Source of the DNA: an uncultured Prochlorococcus sp.
GTDB taxonomy: Bacteria > Cyanobacteriota > Cyanobacteriia > PCC-6307 > Cyanobiaceae
DNA length: 55,742 bases
Assembly: GCA_902620895.1 (NCBI GenBank)
Contig: CACNJU010000010.1
Location: 1-55,742 of the forward strand
Direction: 5' to 3'
Shown here: positions 52,299-55,742 of the stretch, piece by piece
How positions within the stretch are numbered: position 1 is the first letter of the stretch
Layout: every line of letters begins with the position of its first letter
Made by a program: the position numbers and the translations under genes
Notes under the pieces: model-generated
What the model was told of the DNA's origin: nothing
Seen by the model: the letters and a program-made list of their open reading frames with translations, nothing else
Database searches by the model: none

Positions 52299-53924
52299 TT
52301 ATTTTCGTTCAGAAATTTCTTTACCATAACCATAAGGTTCTTCAACTAATGGAGCTTCTCCTTCCCAATTTTCAACTGGAGGTGGAGAAGATGTTAACCA
52401 TTCAGGTGTAAGAGCATTCCAAGGGTTATCTCCAGCATCTTTTCCATTTCTCAAACTAAGGAATACATTAATTAAAAAAGGAATTGTACTTATAGCCATC
52501 AAAAGAGCCCCAAGGCTACTAATTTGATTAACGAACTGGAATTGAGGATCATATTCTGCAACTCTTCTTGGCATTCCATTTAAACCAAGCCAATGTTGAG
52601 GAGCAAAGCACAAGTTAAATCCAATAAAGGTAATGATAAAATGTAAAATTCCTAATTTTTCATCGAGCATTTTCCCAGTTACCTTGGAGAACCAATGATA
52701 AATTGAAGAGAAAATAATAAAAACAGTCCCTCCATAAACTATGTAGTGAAAATGGGCTACAACGAAATATGTATCATGTACGTGAATATCGAAAGGTACC
52801 TGTGCTAAAGCAACTCCTGTAATACCTCCAAAAACGAAATTTATTATAAATCCACAAGAGAACAACATTGCACTATTGATGGAAATTTTACCTCCCCATA
52901 ATGTCGCAACCCAATTAAAAAATTTTATACCTGTTGGAACAGCAATAAATGCTGTGGCAATTGTAAAGAATAGTCTCATCCAGGGTGGCGTTCCACTTGT
53001 AAACATGTGATGCGCCCAAACAACTAAACCTAAAACTACTATCCCCATTATTGAAAAAACCATTGTTGTATATCCAAAAAGTGGTTTTCTAGCATGTACA
53101 GGAAGTATTTCACTTACTAAACCGAAGGCGGGAAGGACCATAATGTATACAGCTGGATGAGAATAAAACCAAAATAAATGCTGATAAACTACGACATTGC
53201 CACCTAAAACAGGATTGAAAAACCCTGTATTAGCGATTATATCGAAGCTAAGTAGAATTAAAGTGCCTGCTAAAACAGGAGTTGACAAAACAACTAAAAG
53301 GCTTGTTCCAAGCATTGCCCAACAATACATTGGCAATTGCATAAGTTTTAATCCTGGCCTTCTTAATTTGATAATGGTCGCTATAAAGTTTATTCCACCA
53401 AATATAGAACTGCCTCCAAGTAATAGAACGCTCAGAATCCAAATAATTTGTCCAGATTGAGGTGTTGTTATGCTTAAAGGTGGATAAGCCGTCCATCCAG
53501 CTTGAGCAGCACCCTCGACGAAATAGCTTGCTACCAACATCAAACCTGAAGGAGGTATTAACCAAAAAGCTACGGCATTTAATCTTGGGAATGCCATATC
53601 TCTCGCGCCTACATAAAATGGAATTAAATAATTTCCAAAAGCACCGTTAACTACTGGCACTATCCAAAGAAATATCATTATTGTTCCGTGTAAAGTTAAA
53701 ACTTGGTTATAAACATCTCTTGGCATGAAATCAGACATTGGACTGGCTAGTTCAATTCTTATAGCGCTAGCTAAGGTTCCTCCTATTAAATAGAAAAGAA
53801 AACCGCAAACTAAATATTGTATGCCAATTACTTTATGATCAAGGCTAAAACTAAGGTATCTAAGCCAGCCTTTAGGTTGAAGGCTTTCATTATTAGTTTT
53901 TTGTGGATCAATTGAAATTGTCAT
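52299..53924 (-). CDS. ctaD: cytochrome c oxidase subunit I
   Basis: Catalytic heme-copper subunit, 541 aa with about 12 membrane helices. Heme a and a3/CuB ligands are visible in LTLHGTIMIFLWIVPV, FWFYSHPAVYIMVLPAFG, WAHHMFTSGTPPWMR and FVVAHFHYIVYGG. The proton-channel position is YSHPAVY rather than GHPEVY, so the usual glutamate is absent and a tyrosine-serine pair stands nearby, the A2-type arrangement seen in cyanobacterial and Thermus caa3 enzymes. Overlaps ctaC by four bases (ATGA). Confidence 0.97.
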   Translation of the reverse strand: MTISIDPQKTNNESLQPKGWLRYLSFSLDHKVIGIQYLVCGFLFYLIGGTLASAIRIELASPMSDFMPRDVYNQVLTLHGTIMIFLWIVPVVNGAFGNYLIPFYVGARDMAFPRLNAVAFWLIPPSGLMLVASYFVEGAAQAGWTAYPPLSITTPQSGQIIWILSVLLLGGSSIFGGINFIATIIKLRRPGLKLMQLPMYCWAMLGTSLLVVLSTPVLAGTLILLSFDIIANTGFFNPVLGGNVVVYQHLFWFYSHPAVYIMVLPAFGLVSEILPVHARKPLFGYTTMVFSIMGIVVLGLVVWAHHMFTSGTPPWMRLFFTIATAFIAVPTGIKFFNWVATLWGGKISINSAMLFSCGFIINFVFGGITGVALAQVPFDIHVHDTYFVVAHFHYIVYGGTVFIIFSSIYHWFSKVTGKMLDEKLGILHFIITFIGFNLCFAPQHWLGLNGMPRRVAEYDPQFQFVNQISSLGALLMAISTIPFLINVFLSLRNGKDAGDNPWNALTPEWLTSSPPPVENWEGEAPLVEEPYGYGKEISERK

Positions 53925-54724
53925 AAATTTACCTCTGGTTTTTTATTTTTGTTAAACCATTCGTTGTAATCAGATTCTTCTTCAACAATTATTGAGGCTC
54001 TCATTCCACCATGATATGGGCCACATAATTCTGCGCAAATTATCGGATATTTTCCTACTTTTGTAGGAGTGAAATTTAGAATAGTAGGTTGTCCAGGAAT
54101 GATATCCTGTTTAATTCTGAACTCTGGTACCCAAAAAGCATGAATTACATCTTTGGATTCCATTTTCATTGATATTTTTTGATCAACAGGAACGTGAAGT
54201 TCTCCTGATATGAAATTGCCTTTTGGATAATTAAATAGAAATGCAAATTGCATAGCAGAAACTTCAATTGATAAATTATTTATTGCTATTTCATTGTCAG
54301 AAGTTTGACTTATTCCAGCCCATATTTTTTCAGAATTAGAACTCATCATTTCATGGTTATGATTTAGTTCTTTCATCCCTCCCATTCGATCGTAGATGTT
54401 GTAGCTATATAAACCTATTAACAAAACAATTATTGAAGGAATAATTGTCCATACAATTTCTAAGCTTAAATTTCCCTCTAAAGCTATACCATCCCCTATC
54501 TGATCATTTCTTTTCCTAAACCTAAATAAGCTATAAATAACAGCTATTGTCATTCCTATAAAAATAATTAATCCAATGATGAAAAGAATTTTAAAAAGTT
54601 CATCGTAAATTGGTGCATTAATACTTGCTTCCGTTGGGAGCAAATTTACATTAAAACCAATCCAAAAAGATATAGCAAAAATAAGTGAAATAATTAATAT
54701 TAAATAAATGTTTTTATTTAACAA
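53921..54724 (-). CDS. ctaC: cytochrome c oxidase subunit II
   Basis: Electron-entry subunit, 267 aa. Two N-terminal membrane helices (about 5-25 and 43-68) are followed by the cupredoxin domain. The CuA ligands are in HAFWVPEFRIKQDIIPG and in CAELCGPYHGGM, with both cysteines, the histidine and the methionine present. No C-terminal heme c domain. The start is a TTG at 54724. First gene of the oxidase operon. Confidence 0.95.
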   Translation of the reverse strand: MLNKNIYLILIISLIFAISFWIGFNVNLLPTEASINAPIYDELFKILFIIGLIIFIGMTIAVIYSLFRFRKRNDQIGDGIALEGNLSLEIVWTIIPSIIVLLIGLYSYNIYDRMGGMKELNHNHEMMSSNSEKIWAGISQTSDNEIAINNLSIEVSAMQFAFLFNYPKGNFISGELHVPVDQKISMKMESKDVIHAFWVPEFRIKQDIIPGQPTILNFTPTKVGKYPIICAELCGPYHGGMRASIIVEEESDYNEWFNKNKKPEVNL

Positions 54725-54987
54725 TTGATCTCTAAAAATTTGTATCTATATTCTCAAGATATTCAATTTTTTTAATCCTGCATCCTTTGTTAAAAGAAAA
54801 ACATTTAAATTCACAACTTCTTAAGATTTATGAAATAAAAGACGTATTATTAATAACTTTTTAGAGTTAATTGTCAGGGAAAAAAGATTAAATTAGTAAA
54901 TTATTTTTTAAATTAAACATATTAATTTTTAATTAATGTTTGGTTTTTGAATCTAATTTATTATGCAAAATAATAGGTTTTATCCAT
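54725..54987. other. divergent ctaC-ctaA spacer, no gene seen
   Basis: This 263-bp AT-rich region holds no credible frame. It must carry promoters for the ctaCDE operon on one strand and ctaA on the other, but no clear -35/-10 pair was found. A small inverted repeat ATTAATT-TTT-AATTAAT is present around 54923-54939. Confidence 0.6.
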
Positions 54988-55742
54988 TTGATTAATAACC
55001 AATTATATAAATCAAAATATCTGACAATTTTTAAAAGGTTGGGAAGTCATAGTGTATTTGCACTTATCGCACTAATCGTAATTGGAGGTGCTACGAGAGT
55101 CATGGAGGCAGGACTTGCCTGTCCAGATTGGCCATTATGTTATGGATCTTTTTTACCTTTTAAACATATGAACCTAAGAGTATTTCTAGAGTGGTTTCAT
55201 CGTCTAGATGCTTTTCTTGTTGGAATATTAATTCTTTTTAAATTTGCGCTTTCAATTATTTGGAAAAATAAAATTCCAAATTGGTTACCTAAAACTTATT
55301 CATTATTACTTTTTCTCGTTATTGTCCAAGGATCCTTTGGAGCTTTAACAGTAATAAACCTGCTTGATTCATATACTGTTTCTGGCCATCTCTTAACAGC
55401 TTTTCTACTTCTCATTACAACAATTTCAATAAATCAAAATTTAGAAAATGACGACATTCAAGAGCCTTTAATTTGGTGGAGATTATTATTTTTTGTTCCT
55501 CTTTTACTTACTCTGATTCAATCTTTTATTGGTGTAAGGCTTTCATCAACCTGGTCAGCGCATATTTGCTTATCTTTTAATAAACAATGTCTAATTCTTA
55601 ATACACATAAATTATTTGCTTTTCCAATTGCTTTCTCAATTTTATTGATTATTGCTATTTCAATTTATAAGAGAAGTTTGCTTGATGAAAATTGGAAATA
55701 TCTTACAGCACTTATTTTTCTTTTGTTTTCCCAAATTACTTT
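54988..55742 (+). CDS. ctaA: heme A synthase CtaA (COX15 family), 3'-truncated by window edge
   Basis: Oxidises the heme o methyl group to make heme a for the oxidase encoded next door. The frame is open to the right edge and reads FKRLGSHSVFALIALIVIGG, then GLACPDWPLCYGS, EWFHRLDAFLVG, VSGHLLTAFLL and ILNTHKLFAFP; the histidines in these segments are the expected heme ligands. At least six hydrophobic segments are visible. The start is placed at TTG 54988; an upstream TTG in the same frame is possible. Downstream ctaB (heme O synthase) would be expected just outside the window. Confidence 0.92.
   Translation, partial: MINNQLYKSKYLTIFKRLGSHSVFALIALIVIGGATRVMEAGLACPDWPLCYGSFLPFKHMNLRVFLEWFHRLDAFLVGILILFKFALSIIWKNKIPNWLPKTYSLLLFLVIVQGSFGALTVINLLDSYTVSGHLLTAFLLLITTISINQNLENDDIQEPLIWWRLLFFVPLLLTLIQSFIGVRLSSTWSAHICLSFNKQCLILNTHKLFAFPIAFSILLIIAISIYKRSLLDENWKYLTALIFLLFSQIT

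Noticed and set aside
1..55742. CRISPR array, prophage, integron or insertion sequence
   Set aside because: No regularly spaced repeats, transposase, integrase or terminal repeats were seen, and gene content and codon style are uniform.

Overview
The window is a low-GC (roughly 30% by eye), gene-dense stretch of bacterial chromosome that reads as a streamlined marine picocyanobacterium, most likely a high-light Prochlorococcus. The evidence is chlorophyll synthase (ChlG), NdhB of the photosynthetic NDH-1 complex, the pipX-pipY-sepF-proC block, cyAbrB, a DevA-type ABC ATPase, DUF2862, DUF1823 and DUF4278 proteins, very short spacers, and many TTG/GTG starts. No tRNA, rRNA, CRISPR array, insertion sequence, integrase or phage gene was recognised, so this is core chromosome rather than a mobile island.

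Layout. 1-6 kb (+): cobI (cut by the left edge), DUF1823, der, an EcfT-type membrane protein, then pipX, pipY, sepF, proC. 6-9.3 kb (-): a GT4 glycosyltransferase, recO, a DeoC-like protein without the expected Schiff-base lysine, and hpf/lrtA. 9.3-15.1 kb (+): lipB, an acyl-CoA synthetase, YlqD, pyruvate dehydrogenase E2 and queA. 15.1-19.5 kb (-): cysK, two adjacent Cys/Met-metabolism PLP enzymes and rpsD. 19.6-22.5 kb (+): yidD, a glutaredoxin-like protein, murE and an SDR. 22.5-25 kb (-): a cystine-lyase-like enzyme, an ArsM-like methyltransferase and a DUF4278 gene with a structured leader and a textbook terminator. 25-31 kb: nfu, mqo, lepA, a lone DppC-type permease, a SpoU methyltransferase and a small conserved-looking protein. 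31-33.8 kb (+): DCC-family protein, TIGR03643, a 43-aa DUF2256 gene and an FeS-BCP-type cryptochrome/photolyase whose Fe-S loop is missing, followed by two very small frames. 33.8-43.2 kb: rsmB, a class A PBP, chlG, DUF2862, hisF, menG, a DciA-like protein with a zinc ribbon, birA, devA and ndhB. 43.4-49.3 kb (+): topA, a small lipoprotein, a DUF2232 membrane protein, a CobT-like protein and a Tat-type solute-binding lipoprotein. 49.3-55.7 kb: an aldo/keto reductase with ferredoxin domain, ribE, cyAbrB, the ctaC-ctaD-ctaE oxidase operon and divergent ctaA (cut by the right edge).

How it fits together. Most genes are housekeeping: nitrogen signalling (PipX/PipY), cell division (SepF), wall synthesis (MurE, PBP), sulfur amino acids (CysK, two MetB/MetC relatives, cystine lyase), lipoate and pyruvate dehydrogenase, respiration (Mqo, aa3-type oxidase with heme A synthase) and chlorophyll and quinone synthesis (ChlG, MenG). 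No obviously new multi-gene defence or mobile system is visible. The parts most worth a second look are the photolyase cluster with its lost Fe-S ligands, the DeoC-like protein with a changed active site, the ArsM-like plus cystine-lyase-like pair, the DUF4278 leader, and the small frames between 33.4 and 33.8 kb.
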